A DNA stretch of 45,435 bases from Verrucomicrobiota bacterium (GCA_022704145.1 JAKJGY010000012.1:1-45435), one strand, 5' to 3'. Shown: positions 8,405 through 17,632, counted from the stretch's first letter. Numbers and translations: made by a program. Notes: generated by a model from the sequence alone, not told the origin.

Positions 8405-9082
8405 ATGATTTTGAAAACGGTTGTCAAAAAGTGGTGTGTGTGCGCGGGCTTGCTGAGTGTTGCGCTGATGTGGGGCGGGTGCAGGGCCCTGCAGATTTTT
8501 CGGGGCGATCCGGAAGATTACGGCGACAAGGCTCAGTCGGCGACCGAGGGCGACCCGAAGATCAAGCCGGGACTGGCGTTAAGGATCCAGGTGACGGCCA
8601 GCGGTGAGGCGGCGGTTCCCGACTCGGTTCGCGATGTGGATGTCAACGGCGCGATTCAGATGCCGCATGTGGGCCCGATCAAGTGTGAGGGGCTGACGGT
8701 GGTCGAGCTGCAGGAGAAGATCAAGGACGCGTACAAGCAGTTTTACATTGACCCGCAGGTGTCGGTGAGCTTCGCCTATCATGAGGGCTCGGGGCTCAAG
8801 TCGCCGTGGGGCGAGGTGCTGGTGATGGGCCAGGTGGCGCGGCCGGGGCCGGTGAACATGCCCTCGACGATGGAGCTGAACGTGACGCGGGCGCTGATGA
8901 TGGCCGGGAACTTGACGCCGCTGGCCAAAAAGGACGAGGTCATTGTGACGCGCCGGTTGCAGGACGGCAAGCTGAAGAAGTTTACGGTGGACATCGAGCA
9001 GGTCGGTCGCGAGGGCCGCACGGACCTGGACATCAAGCTGAAGCCAGGAGATGTCGTCTATGTCCCTGAGACATGGTATTGA
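8405..9082 (+). CDS. short Wza-like polysaccharide export lipoprotein (OPX)
   Basis: Predicted periplasmic/outer-membrane component of Wzx/Wzy-type polysaccharide export, 225 residues. A signal sequence ends at a likely lipidated Cys26 (LMWGGC; Trp at -3 makes the lipobox atypical). A Poly_export domain follows (about 55-130, with RIQVTASGE and the DVDVNGAIQMPHVG segment), then one SLBB-like domain (about 135-220, with VLVMGQVARPGPV and LKPGDVVYVPE). It is much shorter than E. coli Wza (about 380 residues) and lacks the C-terminal amphipathic helix that forms the outer-membrane pore. A separate pore protein is therefore expected; the beta-barrel two genes downstream is the obvious candidate. 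ATG at 8405 is preferred over a TTG three codons earlier because AGG lies at a better distance. Confidence 0.88.
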   Translation: MILKTVVKKWCVCAGLLSVALMWGGCRALQIFRGDPEDYGDKAQSATEGDPKIKPGLALRIQVTASGEAAVPDSVRDVDVNGAIQMPHVGPIKCEGLTVVELQEKIKDAYKQFYIDPQVSVSFAYHEGSGLKSPWGEVLVMGQVARPGPVNMPSTMELNVTRALMMAGNLTPLAKKDEVIVTRRLQDGKLKKFTVDIEQVGREGRTDLDIKLKPGDVVYVPETWY

Positions 9083-9100
9083 GTGCGAAGGAGTGACACG

Positions 9101-10039
9101 ATGAAACACGGTTATGCCGGCGTATGGCTTGTGGCGGTTGCGGCGACGTTGTTGAGCGTGACGGGGGTGTCGTCCGCTGAGCAGGTCTTCCTCAAACGGT
9201 CGGACTGGCTTAGGAAGATCGGGCCGTCTGTGGAGCAGGAGTCGGTCTTGAGCGAGACGCTGGCGCAACTCTCTCCCGAAGACCGCGTGGAGTTTACCGG
9301 ACGGTTGCTTAAGGCGATCGCCCGTATGCCGGTGAGTCCGGACGCCAAAGCGGCCGCTTTCGTGAAGGCGGCCGTGGCCTGTATTCGCGACACCTCTGGC
9401 GAGCTGAAGAACCGGGTGATCGCGGAGGTGTTCGCTGTGGTGCCTGTGGAATTCCTGCCGACCGTCACGGACGAGCTGGCTAAGCGTTTCAACCAGGAGC
9501 ACAACAAGCTGTCGGACGCTGACTACGAGGCGATCGCGATCGCGGCCGTGACCGCGGCCGTCGCGCGCAACGCGCTGACCGACGAGCCCTCCGTGCGCAA
9601 TGCGTTCGTGCTTGCGGCGTTCTTGCGCGGTGCGAAAAACCGTGAGGCGTTGGAGCCCAAGCTGCTGGCCCTGCTGCCCGACGCCCGTATGCGTGAGCTG
9701 GTGGCCTCCTGGCTGAAGCCCGCTATAGAGGGCAACTATGAGGCGCTGCTCGCGGCGGCTGCCGCCGAGGATCTGGGCGTCTCCAACGAGATCGTGATTA
9801 AGCTGTTGGGGAACGCCACGATTGACCGGCTGCTGGCGCAGATGGGCATGGCGAACGCCCTGCGTGACGTGGTGGACGCCGGTTTCGAGATGTCACCCTC
9901 TGCGGGTGGTTCCAGCGTGCCGGTGGATTTCGGCATCAACCGCCTGCCCCGGCGTCCGAGCGGCTACCAGAACCAGTCAAAGTCGATCCGCGCAGGCGGG
10001 AGCGATGCGTCGGACGGCACTCCGTGGTACCGTTTCTGA
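9101..10039 (+). CDS. secreted alpha-helical protein of unknown function in the export operon
   Basis: A 312-residue protein with a clear cleavable signal peptide (about 1-24, ending VSSAEQ), so it is periplasmic or outer-membrane associated. The rest is rich in Ala, Leu, Glu and Arg and is predicted to be almost all helical up to about residue 265. A Gly/Ser/Arg-rich low-complexity tail follows and ends in WYRF. No family is recognised. AAGGAG seven bases upstream fixes the start. It lies 18 bases after the export lipoprotein and 79 bases before the beta-barrel gene, which suggests a role in the envelope-spanning export machine, perhaps as a scaffold or adaptor. That role is inferred from position alone. 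Confidence 0.75.
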   Translation: MKHGYAGVWLVAVAATLLSVTGVSSAEQVFLKRSDWLRKIGPSVEQESVLSETLAQLSPEDRVEFTGRLLKAIARMPVSPDAKAAAFVKAAVACIRDTSGELKNRVIAEVFAVVPVEFLPTVTDELAKRFNQEHNKLSDADYEAIAIAAVTAAVARNALTDEPSVRNAFVLAAFLRGAKNREALEPKLLALLPDARMRELVASWLKPAIEGNYEALLAAAAAEDLGVSNEIVIKLLGNATIDRLLAQMGMANALRDVVDAGFEMSPSAGGSSVPVDFGINRLPRRPSGYQNQSKSIRAGGSDASDGTPWYRF

Positions 10040-10118
10040 AGGAGCGGCGCGGCTCCCCTGCGAGTCACGCGTTAAATTCGGATAATCTTGGTCGGATGTT
10101 CAAATAAGGAGCGTTCCC

Positions 10119-11309
10119 ATGTTGATCGTGAGCCCTAAAAATGTGACGGCGGCCGTAACACTGGCGTTCGTCTTGGGATGTGCCACCGTCTGGGGGCAGG
10201 CGCAGCGCGGTTTCTCGTTCAATAACCTGAACGTCTCGCCCTTCCTGAACCTCGAGTACACGTATGACTCGAACGTCAGCTATGACAGCTCGAACGAGCG
10301 CGATGACTACATCCTGCGTGTGAATCCGGGCGTGGATATCGGTTATCAGGGCAACGAGTGGGGCTTAAAGGGCAGCGCTTGGTACGCTTACGACTGGTAT
10401 CAGGATGACCAGCGCCTGAACGCGAGCCGCTACGGAGAGAGTCTGGACTTTTACCGTGAGTCGGCCAAGGGTTGGAAGCTCATGCTCGGCCAGACGTTCA
10501 TTAAGAGCAGCCAGGACGATTCCGTGATTGACGGCGGTCGCGGGCTGTGGCGCGAGCGCAAGCAGTGGGATTTCACCGGCGCTCTGGCCTACGAGTTTAG
10601 CGAGCGCATGTCCGCCACACTGACCGGCCTCTACTCCGACTTGTCCTATCTCAACGATGACAACCAGTTCGCCCCGCTCTACGGTTGGGAGGAGTGGTGT
10701 GTGGGTCTGGAGCTGGCGCGTAAGCTCACGGAGAAGAGCAACGTCCTGCTGTCCGGCTCCTATCAGGCTTACTACAGCGACGGTGCTCAGGGGATCAGCG
10801 GCGACAGCAGCGGTTATAACCTGCATGTCGGTTTCAATTCACGGGCGACCGAGCGTATCCGGTATCGTGTCCTGACCGGCGTGACGTGGTTCGACTATGC
10901 CGGAGGGGACCTGCTGGTGGGGTGGACGTATAGCGTGGACGCGAGCTGGAAGATCAACAATAAGCTGGCGGCCTCGCTCGTGGGCTCGAGCAACTTCCAG
11001 CCGAGCGAGCGTGAGGTCAATCAGGCGCAGCAGTACTACGTGCTTTCGGCGGGGCTGACCTACAAGCCGCGGCCTAAGCTGACGACCCGCTTCGACCTGG
11101 CGTTCCGCCGCGAGGAGAACCAGTATGATGTGAACGTTGTCGGGGCGACCACCGACGACCGTTTCACGGCGCGCGCGCGTGCCGATTACCGGCTGACGCG
11201 CCTGATGACCGTGTATGGGATGGTCGAGTACGAGAACCAGGTGTCGGATGACTCCGAGAGCGAGTTCGACCGGATCCGTGCGTCACTGGGCCTGAATTTC
11301 CGTTATTGA
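10119..11309 (+). CDS. outer-membrane beta-barrel protein linked to polysaccharide export (BBP2-like)
   Basis: A 396-residue protein with a signal peptide (cleavage near VWGQA, residue 28) followed by alternating hydrophobic and polar strands rich in Tyr, Trp and Gly throughout. It ends in an aromatic residue (LGLNFRY), the usual signal for outer-membrane barrel insertion. The pattern, with LEYTYDSNVSY near the start, resembles the putative beta-barrel porin 2 family often encoded in EPS loci. AAGGAG seven bases upstream of ATG supports the start. Next to an export lipoprotein that lacks a pore helix, it probably supplies the outer-membrane channel. A strong terminator follows the gene. Confidence 0.82.
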   Translation: MLIVSPKNVTAAVTLAFVLGCATVWGQAQRGFSFNNLNVSPFLNLEYTYDSNVSYDSSNERDDYILRVNPGVDIGYQGNEWGLKGSAWYAYDWYQDDQRLNASRYGESLDFYRESAKGWKLMLGQTFIKSSQDDSVIDGGRGLWRERKQWDFTGALAYEFSERMSATLTGLYSDLSYLNDDNQFAPLYGWEEWCVGLELARKLTEKSNVLLSGSYQAYYSDGAQGISGDSSGYNLHVGFNSRATERIRYRVLTGVTWFDYAGGDLLVGWTYSVDASWKINNKLAASLVGSSNFQPSEREVNQAQQYYVLSAGLTYKPRPKLTTRFDLAFRREENQYDVNVVGATTDDRFTARARADYRLTRLMTVYGMVEYENQVSDDSESEFDRIRASLGLNFRY

Positions 11310-11336
11310 GACGATACCGCAGCCCATGTGTGAGTG

Positions 11337-11377
11337 ATCCGCCTACGCGAAGTTGAGAGTGTGGGCGGATTTTTTTT
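11337..11377 (+). terminator. intrinsic terminator after the beta-barrel gene
   Basis: ATCCGCC (11337-11343) pairs perfectly with GGCGGAT (11364-11370) across a 20-base loop, and the stem runs into an unbroken run of eight T (11370-11377). This is the clearest rho-independent terminator in the window. It separates the three-gene export unit from the polymerase/ligase gene that starts about 20 bases later; the long loop leaves room for conditional folding. Confidence 0.75.
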
Positions 11378-11396
11378 GTTGAGGATGAGTGTGCTG

Positions 11397-12806
11397 ATGC
11401 AGAAGGTTCTGACAAAGTACTGGCTGACGGTTCACGTCGGGCTTCTTGTCGTGGCGGTCGGGTGTTGGGTGTTCGGCGTGCAGATCAAGGTGCCGTTGCC
11501 GATCATCTGGCTGTCGGTGCTGGCCGCCGAGGCGATGGTGCTGTTGCCGTCCGTCAGGCGCGGGGAGACGCTCGCCGACTCGCGCCTGCGTGTGGCTCAG
11601 GCTTTGGTCTGGGATCCGAGCCTCTACCTGGGCTTCGCGCTGTTCGCCTGTGCCGTCTTCCAGTGTGCCAACGGCAACTCGGTTCTGACGTATATGCCGG
11701 AGTCCGACACTTGGCAGTTCAGTGCGCCTGCGGTCGGCTGGTTGCCTAGCGGGGTTGACGGGGCGGCCTCCCGCTCGGCGGCCGCGCTTTTTGCCGCATG
11801 CTGTGTGGGAGTGACGGCGTTGCGTCAAGCCGCAGGCCGCGAGGGTAAGCGGTTCCTGATCCAGACGCTCGCGGCCTGGAGCGGGGCGGTCGCCCTTTAT
11901 AAGGTCTGGCTGGCTGTGAACGGGGTTGAGCCGGCTGCCGCGCTAGCCTGGGTGCCGGGCGCTGCCAACGCGGGGTCGTTCTTCGGTTTCTGGCTGGTTC
12001 TCGGCATGGGGGCTTTTGTGGACGCCCTGGCTCGGCAGCAGCGCGGGGTCGAGTTGCTCTACGCATGTGCGTTTGTCGGGAATCTGGTCGGCCTGCTCTT
12101 TTTCGCGGAAGGCTTTACCATTCTTTTATTCGCGGGGGCCGGGCTCTTGCTGCTGCTGTATTGGACGTTCTACCTTTCGGGTGAGGTTACGAAATCAGTC
12201 CAGCTCCGTCTTTGGCTGTTGACGTTCTTTGTCGTGGCGTGTATGGCGGCGGGGGCTGCCGTCGTCTTCAAAAGCAATCCGATCGAGAAAAAGGTCGGGG
12301 AGGCTGTTCAGAGCGCCGAATACTGGTCGGAGCTGCTGGAGTCGAAGCGGGCGCGCTCGGATGCCGCGCTCAATATCTGGCAGCAGTACCCGTGGGTTGG
12401 GGTGGGGGCAAACGGTTTCCAGCATTATGTCGGGACGGTGGTGAGCGGAAAAGACTGGGCCCGTTTTAAGCGCGATCAGGCCTGTACCCGTAACGACGCC
12501 TTGCAGTTTCTCTGCGAGTATGGCGGGGTCGGCCTCGGCCTGATTCTCGCGTGGGTCGTCACGCTGTTGGTGCCGATCCTCTACCGCCTCCGACTTGCGT
12601 GGACGTCGCGACATGACGCGGTCGATCATGACAGCCGTCTTTTCCTTTTTAAGTTGCCCCCCCTGGTGGTCGTCGGCCTGATGGCGACGGTGCTGACTTT
12701 TACCGAAGGCATGTTCGGCAATCCGTTGCGCATGCCCACCTTGTTCTTGAGTGTGCTTCTGGTGATGGCGTCGTTGCCCTCATTTCTTCCTTCCAAGCGA
12801 GGGTAG
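11397..12806 (+). CDS. O-antigen polymerase/ligase-like membrane protein (Wzy_C type), copy 1
   Basis: A polytopic inner-membrane protein of about 469 residues with some 10-12 hydrophobic helices. A large periplasmic-type segment lies around residues 310-370 and includes WQQYPWVGVGANGFQHY, followed by CEYGGVGLGL, the pattern of Wzy_C polymerases and ligases that join lipid-linked glycans. The N-terminal half aligns with the protein at 21203-22705: both have a hydrophobic start and then [ET][ST]LADSR-x-RV-x-x-AL. That alignment favours the ATG at 11397. An in-frame ATG at 11385 and a GTG at 11391 are also possible; starts further upstream fall inside the terminator. Whether it polymerises or ligates cannot be told. 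Confidence 0.8.
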   Translation: MQKVLTKYWLTVHVGLLVVAVGCWVFGVQIKVPLPIIWLSVLAAEAMVLLPSVRRGETLADSRLRVAQALVWDPSLYLGFALFACAVFQCANGNSVLTYMPESDTWQFSAPAVGWLPSGVDGAASRSAAALFAACCVGVTALRQAAGREGKRFLIQTLAAWSGAVALYKVWLAVNGVEPAAALAWVPGAANAGSFFGFWLVLGMGAFVDALARQQRGVELLYACAFVGNLVGLLFFAEGFTILLFAGAGLLLLLYWTFYLSGEVTKSVQLRLWLLTFFVVACMAAGAAVVFKSNPIEKKVGEAVQSAEYWSELLESKRARSDAALNIWQQYPWVGVGANGFQHYVGTVVSGKDWARFKRDQACTRNDALQFLCEYGGVGLGLILAWVVTLLVPILYRLRLAWTSRHDAVDHDSRLFLFKLPPLVVVGLMATVLTFTEGMFGNPLRMPTLFLSVLLVMASLPSFLPSKRG

Positions 12807-12931
12807 GCGGGTGAGGCGCAGTGCGAGGGTGTCAGGTACGACCGTCTGAGGGGTCTTTGTGATCGTCTGACGGAGGGGTTTAAAGGTTGGCGATGGGGCA
12901 CTTCCCGGCGCCGGGTGTTGGAGTAAAGGCG

Positions 12932-15382
12932 ATGAGCGAGACAGAACAGACGTCGGCTGCAGCGAATTCCTCAGGCGGGCGACGCCCGTTGTACCACGGC
13001 TCCTCTGGGCGGGCGATGTACTACGGAGGAGGGTCTCCGGCCGTCTATTACGGGGGCGGGGCTGTTCCCTATGGGGGCGGCGCGGGTGGGTATTATTACG
13101 GCGGCATGACGCAAGGCGGGATCGGGGACTCGGAAGACTCCCTGATGGGAACCGTGACGATCGGCCGCATGATCCGCGTCTGTACGCAACGCTGGGTCAC
13201 CATCATGGTCTTCGTGATCATCGGCCTGGTCGGCGCGTTTGCCTACTACCGTATCTCGCCGATGATCTTCGAGGCGGAGAGCGTGTTCGAGATGAATGTC
13301 CGTAAGCCGACGATCGTCGGCAAGGGCGTCATCACGGAGGACACGTCGGCGTCCTTCAGCGAGGTCTTCAATACGCGTCTGGCGCGCCTGCGCAGCCGGA
13401 CTGTGATCGACCAGATTATCGCGCAGTACCGCAGCGATTATCCGAGTTCGACCGTGAGCGACACGCAACTGCTGAGCACGCTGATCAATTCTAAGATGGC
13501 CCTGCAGCGGCAGTCGCGGCTGATCCGCGTGACCGTTCGCTCAACCGATCCGCGCCTGGCGACCGAGCTGGCGAACGCGTATGCCAAGGCGGCTGAGACG
13601 TTCACGGCGGATCAGAACCGTAGCGAGTCCGACAACGCCGTCGCCTGGCTAGCCTCGACGACCGAGCAGAAGAAGCGTGCCCTGGAGCGTGCCGACAAGG
13701 ACATGCTGGATTTCCGTGTCGCGAACCAGTTGGATCTGATGACCAGCGAGACCGAGACCACCCAGCAGGCCATTCAGAAGATCAACGGCACCATCTTGGA
13801 GCTGGAGGGCCAGATCACGGTCGCGACGGAGTTGCGCAAGACGCTGGAGGCGATCCAGAACGAGCCCGAGAAGTTCGGCTCGCTGCCGGACTCCGTGCCC
13901 CGATCAAGTGAGATTGGCCTCGCCTACCAGCAGGTGCAGAAGTCGCAGGCGGACCGGAACGCCCTGCTGGCGCGGTATACGGCCAACCACCCCGAGGTGA
14001 AGATCAAGGAGAAGGAGGCGGAGGTCTACGCCGAGCAGTTCAAGGACGTGGTGTTCCGGGCCTTGGAGACCTGCAAGGCCAACCAGGACCTGTTGCAGCG
14101 GCAGCTTGCCCAACTGACGCCCCGGCGTGAGGAGCTGACCAAGCGGCTCTCCGAACTGGAGCTGAAGATCGTCTCGGCCAAGATGAAACTGGAGCAGCTT
14201 GAGCGTGAGCGCGAGGTGGCCGACATCGGGTTCCGGGGGCTGCTGCAGCGCACCAGCGAGGCGCAGATCGCCAATGACGAGAACACGGCGATCATCAAGC
14301 AGGTGGAGCAGGCCTATGAGCCGCGCAAGCCGGTTCTGCCGAACGGCATGCTGATCTTCCCTGCGGGCCCTGCCATCGGTCTGGTTCTGGGGGTCATCTT
14401 TGTCCTGATCCTTGACCATCTCGAGGACAAGATCGTGGGCATCGCCGATATCGAGCAGCGGCTGCGGCTGAAGACGCTGGCGGTTTTACCCCATGTGCGC
14501 CGTAACAAGCGTGAGCAGTTGGCCCGCCTGGTGGCGGACGACAAGTTCTCCCAGTTCTCCGAAGCGATCGCCGGCCTGCGTAACCTGCTGGACTCGCCGC
14601 GCTATCAGGAGATGGCCAAAGTCCTGCTCTGCATGAGCACCCAGCCGGGCGAGGGCAAGACGATCTCCTCCTGCAGCCTGGCGATCTCCTGCGCGCTGAG
14701 CGGCCAGAGGACGCTGCTCATCGACTTCGATATGCGTCGGCCGCGTCTGGCGCGCATCTTCGACCGGAAGGCTAACGAGTTCCACAGCCTGCCGCATACG
14801 CTGGCGAAGAATGACCGTGCGCTGTTCGAAAAGTTACCGATTCCGTCCGGGATCGAGAACCTGGACATTGTGTTATCGAAGGCGTCGTCGGAGATCAGCC
14901 CGGCGAGCCTGATGGGCAGCGGCGTGATCGTCGATTTCTTCCGCTGGGCGCGTGAGAACTATGACCGTATCCTGATCGACTCGCCGCCGTTCGGTATTGT
15001 CGGCGATGTGATGTCGCTGGCCACGCTGGCCGACTCGGTGATGATCATGTGCTGTCCGGACCGGACGCGGTTCCAGCCGATCAAGCATGCGGCCAGGCAC
15101 CTCACCGAGGCGGGCGCGCGCGTCATCGGCGTGATCGTGAACGACGTCGACTTCGGGCGCCGTAACCAGTTCAGCCAGTATGATTATCACTATCGTTACG
15201 CCTACCGGTACACCTCGCGGTATGGGGCCTACGGCCATGCCAAGCGGGTTGCGGCTGCGGACGGGCAGGAGCAGCAGGCTGGCGGGAAGAAGCGGGTCGG
15301 TCTGGACGCCGAGGATGATCTGACGCCCGCGGCGGCCGTCCGGCAGGATGTGGTCGATGTGTCGATGACGGACGACGAATAA
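12932..15382 (+). CDS. fused polysaccharide co-polymerase and BY-kinase (Wzc-like)
   Basis: An 816-residue inner-membrane regulator of chain length and export. The order is a Gly/Tyr-rich N-terminal cytoplasmic tail (about 15-60), TM1 (about 86-107), a periplasmic Wzz domain with long coiled coils (about 110-470), TM2 (about 473-494) and a bacterial tyrosine kinase domain. The kinase has Walker A in QPGEGKT (Lys576), Walker A' in [10 protein letters not shown] (Asp598) and Walker B in ILIDSPP (Asp683). A tyrosine cluster follows (eight Tyr between residues 750 and 767), the expected autophosphorylation site, and then about 48 acidic or polar residues. The nine tyrosines in YYGGG-type repeats at the N-terminus are not usual for Wzc. 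GGAG eight bases upstream of ATG 12932 decides the start. Confidence 0.93.
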   Translation: MSETEQTSAAANSSGGRRPLYHGSSGRAMYYGGGSPAVYYGGGAVPYGGGAGGYYYGGMTQGGIGDSEDSLMGTVTIGRMIRVCTQRWVTIMVFVIIGLVGAFAYYRISPMIFEAESVFEMNVRKPTIVGKGVITEDTSASFSEVFNTRLARLRSRTVIDQIIAQYRSDYPSSTVSDTQLLSTLINSKMALQRQSRLIRVTVRSTDPRLATELANAYAKAAETFTADQNRSESDNAVAWLASTTEQKKRALERADKDMLDFRVANQLDLMTSETETTQQAIQKINGTILELEGQITVATELRKTLEAIQNEPEKFGSLPDSVPRSSEIGLAYQQVQKSQADRNALLARYTANHPEVKIKEKEAEVYAEQFKDVVFRALETCKANQDLLQRQLAQLTPRREELTKRLSELELKIVSAKMKLEQLEREREVADIGFRGLLQRTSEAQIANDENTAIIKQVEQAYEPRKPVLPNGMLIFPAGPAIGLVLGVIFVLILDHLEDKIVGIADIEQRLRLKTLAVLPHVRRNKREQLARLVADDKFSQFSEAIAGLRNLLDSPRYQEMAKVLLCMSTQPGEGKTISSCSLAISCALSGQRTLLIDFDMRRPRLARIFDRKANEFHSLPHTLAKNDRALFEKLPIPSGIENLDIVLSKASSEISPASLMGSGVIVDFFRWARENYDRILIDSPPFGIVGDVMSLATLADSVMIMCCPDRTRFQPIKHAARHLTEAGARVIGVIVNDVDFGRRNQFSQYDYHYRYAYRYTSRYGAYGHAKRVAAADGQEQQAGGKKRVGLDAEDDLTPAAAVRQDVVDVSMTDDE

Positions 15383-15393
15383 CGGACGGAACT

Positions 15394-16476
15394 ATGAGGC
15401 GAATTCTCGTAACGGGCGGCGCGGGGTTTATCGGGTCGGCGGTTATCCGTCACCTGATCCGTAACGGCCAGGCCGAAGTGCTCAATCTGGACAAGCTGAC
15501 GTACGCCGGCAACCTGGCGTCGCTGGCGTCTGTCGCCGACGATCCGCGTTACCGTTTTGTGCAGGCGGACATCTGCGACCGTGCGGCGGTGGTGCGCGTG
15601 TTTGAGGAGTTCCGGCCTGACGCCGTGATGCACCTGGCGGCGGAGTCGCATGTCGATCGCTCGATCGACGGGCCTTCGGCCTTTATCCAGACGAATGTGG
15701 TCGGAACGGCGACGCTCCTGGAGGCGGCCACGGCCTTCTGGCGCTCCCTGCCGGAGGGTTCGGGTCAGAGGGCCGCGTTCCGGTTTCTGCACATCTCCAC
15801 CGATGAGGTGTACGGCACGTTGGGTTCCGAGGGGCTGTTCACGGAATGTACGCCTTATGACCCGCGTTCGCCCTACTCGGCCAGCAAGGCGGCGTCCGAC
15901 CATCTGGTGATGGCCTGGCATCATACGTACGGTCTGCCGACCCTCATCACCAACTGTTCGAATAATTACGGGCCGTTCCATTTTCCCGAGAAGCTCGTGC
16001 CGCTGGTCATCCTGAACGCGCTGGACGGGAAGGCGTTGCCGATTTACGGCAAGGGCGACAACATCCGGGACTGGCTGTATGTCGAGGATCACGCACGAGC
16101 CCTCTGCCGCGTCTTGGAGTGTGGGCGCCTCGGCGAGACGTACAATGTCGGCGGGAATAACGAGCGCACGAATCTGGAGGTCGTGCGGGCGATCTGTGAC
16201 GCGCTCGACCGGCTCCAGCCTGCGCGGCTGGCGGCCCTGGGGCTGCGCTCTTTCCACGACCTGATCACTTTTGTCCAGGACCGGCCCGGCCATGACAAGC
16301 GTTATGCCATCGACGCCTCGAAGCTCTGTGGCGAGCTGGGGTGGCGTGCGGAGGAAAGCTTCGACACCGGTATCGTGAAGACCGTCACCTGGTATCTGGA
16401 GAACGACTGGTGGTGGCGTCCGATCCGCGAGCAGAAGTATGCCGGACAGCGTCTGGGCGGCGGCAAGGCCGGATAA
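15394..16476 (+). CDS. rfbB: dTDP-glucose 4,6-dehydratase
   Basis: Second step of dTDP-L-rhamnose synthesis: NAD-dependent conversion of dTDP-glucose to dTDP-4-keto-6-deoxyglucose. At 360 residues it is normal for RmlB. It shows the Rossmann motif [11 protein letters not shown] at the N-terminus, the [12 protein letters not shown] segment, the catalytic STDEVYG (Thr/Asp/Glu) and the [11 protein letters not shown]yr-x3-Lys pair. NNYGP and RDWLYVEDH substrate segments follow. It starts 11 bases after the BY-kinase stop and is followed 18 bases later by rfbA, so it is co-transcribed with both. Confidence 0.95.
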   Translation: MRRILVTGGAGFIGSAVIRHLIRNGQAEVLNLDKLTYAGNLASLASVADDPRYRFVQADICDRAAVVRVFEEFRPDAVMHLAAESHVDRSIDGPSAFIQTNVVGTATLLEAATAFWRSLPEGSGQRAAFRFLHISTDEVYGTLGSEGLFTECTPYDPRSPYSASKAASDHLVMAWHHTYGLPTLITNCSNNYGPFHFPEKLVPLVILNALDGKALPIYGKGDNIRDWLYVEDHARALCRVLECGRLGETYNVGGNNERTNLEVVRAICDALDRLQPARLAALGLRSFHDLITFVQDRPGHDKRYAIDASKLCGELGWRAEESFDTGIVKTVTWYLENDWWWRPIREQKYAGQRLGGGKAG

Positions 16477-16494
16477 TGGGGGAGGAGGTGCCTG

Positions 16495-17367
16495 ATGGCG
16501 CGTAAAGGGATCATTCTGGCGGGCGGCGCGGGCACGCGCCTTTATCCGGTGACGCAGGTGATGTGTAAGCAGCTCCTGCCGGTGTATGACAAGCCGATGA
16601 TCTACTATCCGCTCTCGACGCTGATGCTGTCGGGAATCCGCGAGGTGCTGATCATCTCGACGCCCGAGGCCACGCCGGTCTTCCGGAGTCTGCTGGGCGA
16701 CGGGTCGCAGCTCGGCATGCGTATCGAGTATGCGGTGCAGCAGGTTCCGAACGGTCTGGCGCAGGCGTTTGTGATCGGCCGCGAGTTTATCGGGCCTGAT
16801 CCGGTCTGTCTGGTCCTGGGGGACAACATCTTTTACGGTGGCGGTCTGCGGACGATGCTGGCGGAGGCGGGTGCGACCTCAGGGGCGACGGTCTTCGGGT
16901 ATTACGTCACGGATCCCGAGCGCTACGGGGTGGTGAGCTTCGATGCCCAGGGCAAGGCCGAGACGATCGAGGAGAAGCCGCTGAAGCCCCGCTCGAATTA
17001 CGCGGTGGTCGGCCTTTACTTCTATGACAACGATGTGGTCGATGTGGCGGCTGGCCTGGCGCCCTCGCCGCGCGGCGAATATGAGATCACCGACGTGAAC
17101 CGGCATTATCTGCGCGAGGGCCGCCTGAGCGTCAGGCGGATGGGTCGCGGGATGGCTTGGCTGGATACCGGCACGCACGACTCGCTGGCCGAGGCGACCG
17201 CCTTTGTCAAGGCCATCCAGGACCGGCAGGGCCTGAAGATCGCCTGCATTGAGGAGATCGCCTGGCGCATGGGGTTTGTAGGTCGCGAACAGCTCGCGCG
17301 CCTCGCCGACGCCTTGCGCAAATCGACCTACGGCGAATACCTGGCCCGTTTGCTGGCCGTCGAATGA
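16495..17367 (+). CDS. rfbA: glucose-1-phosphate thymidylyltransferase
   Basis: First step of dTDP-L-rhamnose synthesis: dTTP plus glucose-1-phosphate gives dTDP-glucose and pyrophosphate. It has 290 residues, typical for RmlA. The nucleotide-binding signature [13 protein letters not shown] lies at the start, followed by the [17 protein letters not shown] segment, [13 protein letters not shown] and [19 protein letters not shown] ribosome site precedes the ATG. It pairs with rfbB upstream; the next sugar-pathway gene of the set (rfbD) comes only after metK and ahcY. Confidence 0.95.
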   Translation: MARKGIILAGGAGTRLYPVTQVMCKQLLPVYDKPMIYYPLSTLMLSGIREVLIISTPEATPVFRSLLGDGSQLGMRIEYAVQQVPNGLAQAFVIGREFIGPDPVCLVLGDNIFYGGGLRTMLAEAGATSGATVFGYYVTDPERYGVVSFDAQGKAETIEEKPLKPRSNYAVVGLYFYDNDVVDVAAGLAPSPRGEYEITDVNRHYLREGRLSVRRMGRGMAWLDTGTHDSLAEATAFVKAIQDRQGLKIACIEEIAWRMGFVGREQLARLADALRKSTYGEYLARLLAVE

Positions 17368-17413
17368 GTGCGCCGGAGCGCGCCTTCACTCCGTGTGCGC
17401 GGGGCGGGCCGCC

Positions 17414-17435
17414 GCTGGCGCGCCAGCGCGCCAGC
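17414..17435. repeat. perfect 9-bp stem, 4-base loop hairpin after rfbA
   Basis: GCTGGCGCG (17414-17422) and CGCGCCAGC (17427-17435) form a perfect GC-rich hairpin with loop CCAG, 47 bases after the rfbA stop. There is no T-run behind it, so it is not a classic intrinsic terminator, but it may stabilise the rfbA 3' end or assist termination. Confidence 0.55.
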
Positions 17436-17457
17436 GCGCTCAAGACGTTTAAACGGC

Positions 17458-17487
17458 TTGTCTTTTCAGGCCGCCGTCTGATACTCT
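17458..17487 (+). promoter_or_regulatory. candidate promoter for the metK-ahcY-rfbD unit
   Basis: TTGTCT (17458-17463) and TACTCT (17482-17487) are separated by 18 bases. Transcription from here would give a leader of about 225 bases that includes the structured element ahead of metK. The hexamers are imperfect. Confidence 0.4.
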
Positions 17488-17560
17488 TAAGAAAACGTAT
17501 GTCGATTCGTCCACGAGTGTGGTCGGAGACAAACGTATTTTCCATAATTCACTTGTGTCC

Positions 17561-17632
17561 AACGGGTTACAAATAATGCGGCGCGATCTCGGTCGCATCA
17601 TTTGCGGGGACGGAGTCTTCCTTAAACCCGTT
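17561..17632 (+). ncRNA. candidate structured RNA element in the metK leader
   Basis: Three nested or adjacent stems can form. The outer stem is AACGGGTT (17561-17568) with AACCCGTT (17625-17632), 8 bp and perfect. Inside it, CAAATAATGCG (17570-17580) pairs with CGCATCATTTG (17594-17604), 11 positions with one mismatch. A third small hairpin, GGGGAC-GGA-GTCTTC, lies just after that and includes two G-U pairs. This is a closed multi-branch fold directly upstream of metK and ahcY, where SAM or SAH riboswitches are often found. I do not recognise the conserved core of SAM-I, SAM-II, SAM-IV or SAH riboswitches in it, so a ligand is not assigned. Confidence 0.4.

Noticed and set aside
12887..12931. 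Earlier in-frame start for the BY-kinase, with a nearby CCCGGCGCCGGG palindrome
   Set aside because: No ribosome site precedes it, while GGAG sits at the right distance from ATG 12932; the palindrome is common in such GC-rich DNA and has no T-run.
15229..16293. 354-codon minus-strand frame
   Set aside because: Antisense to rfbB and the end of the BY-kinase; an artefact of low stop frequency in GC-rich DNA.
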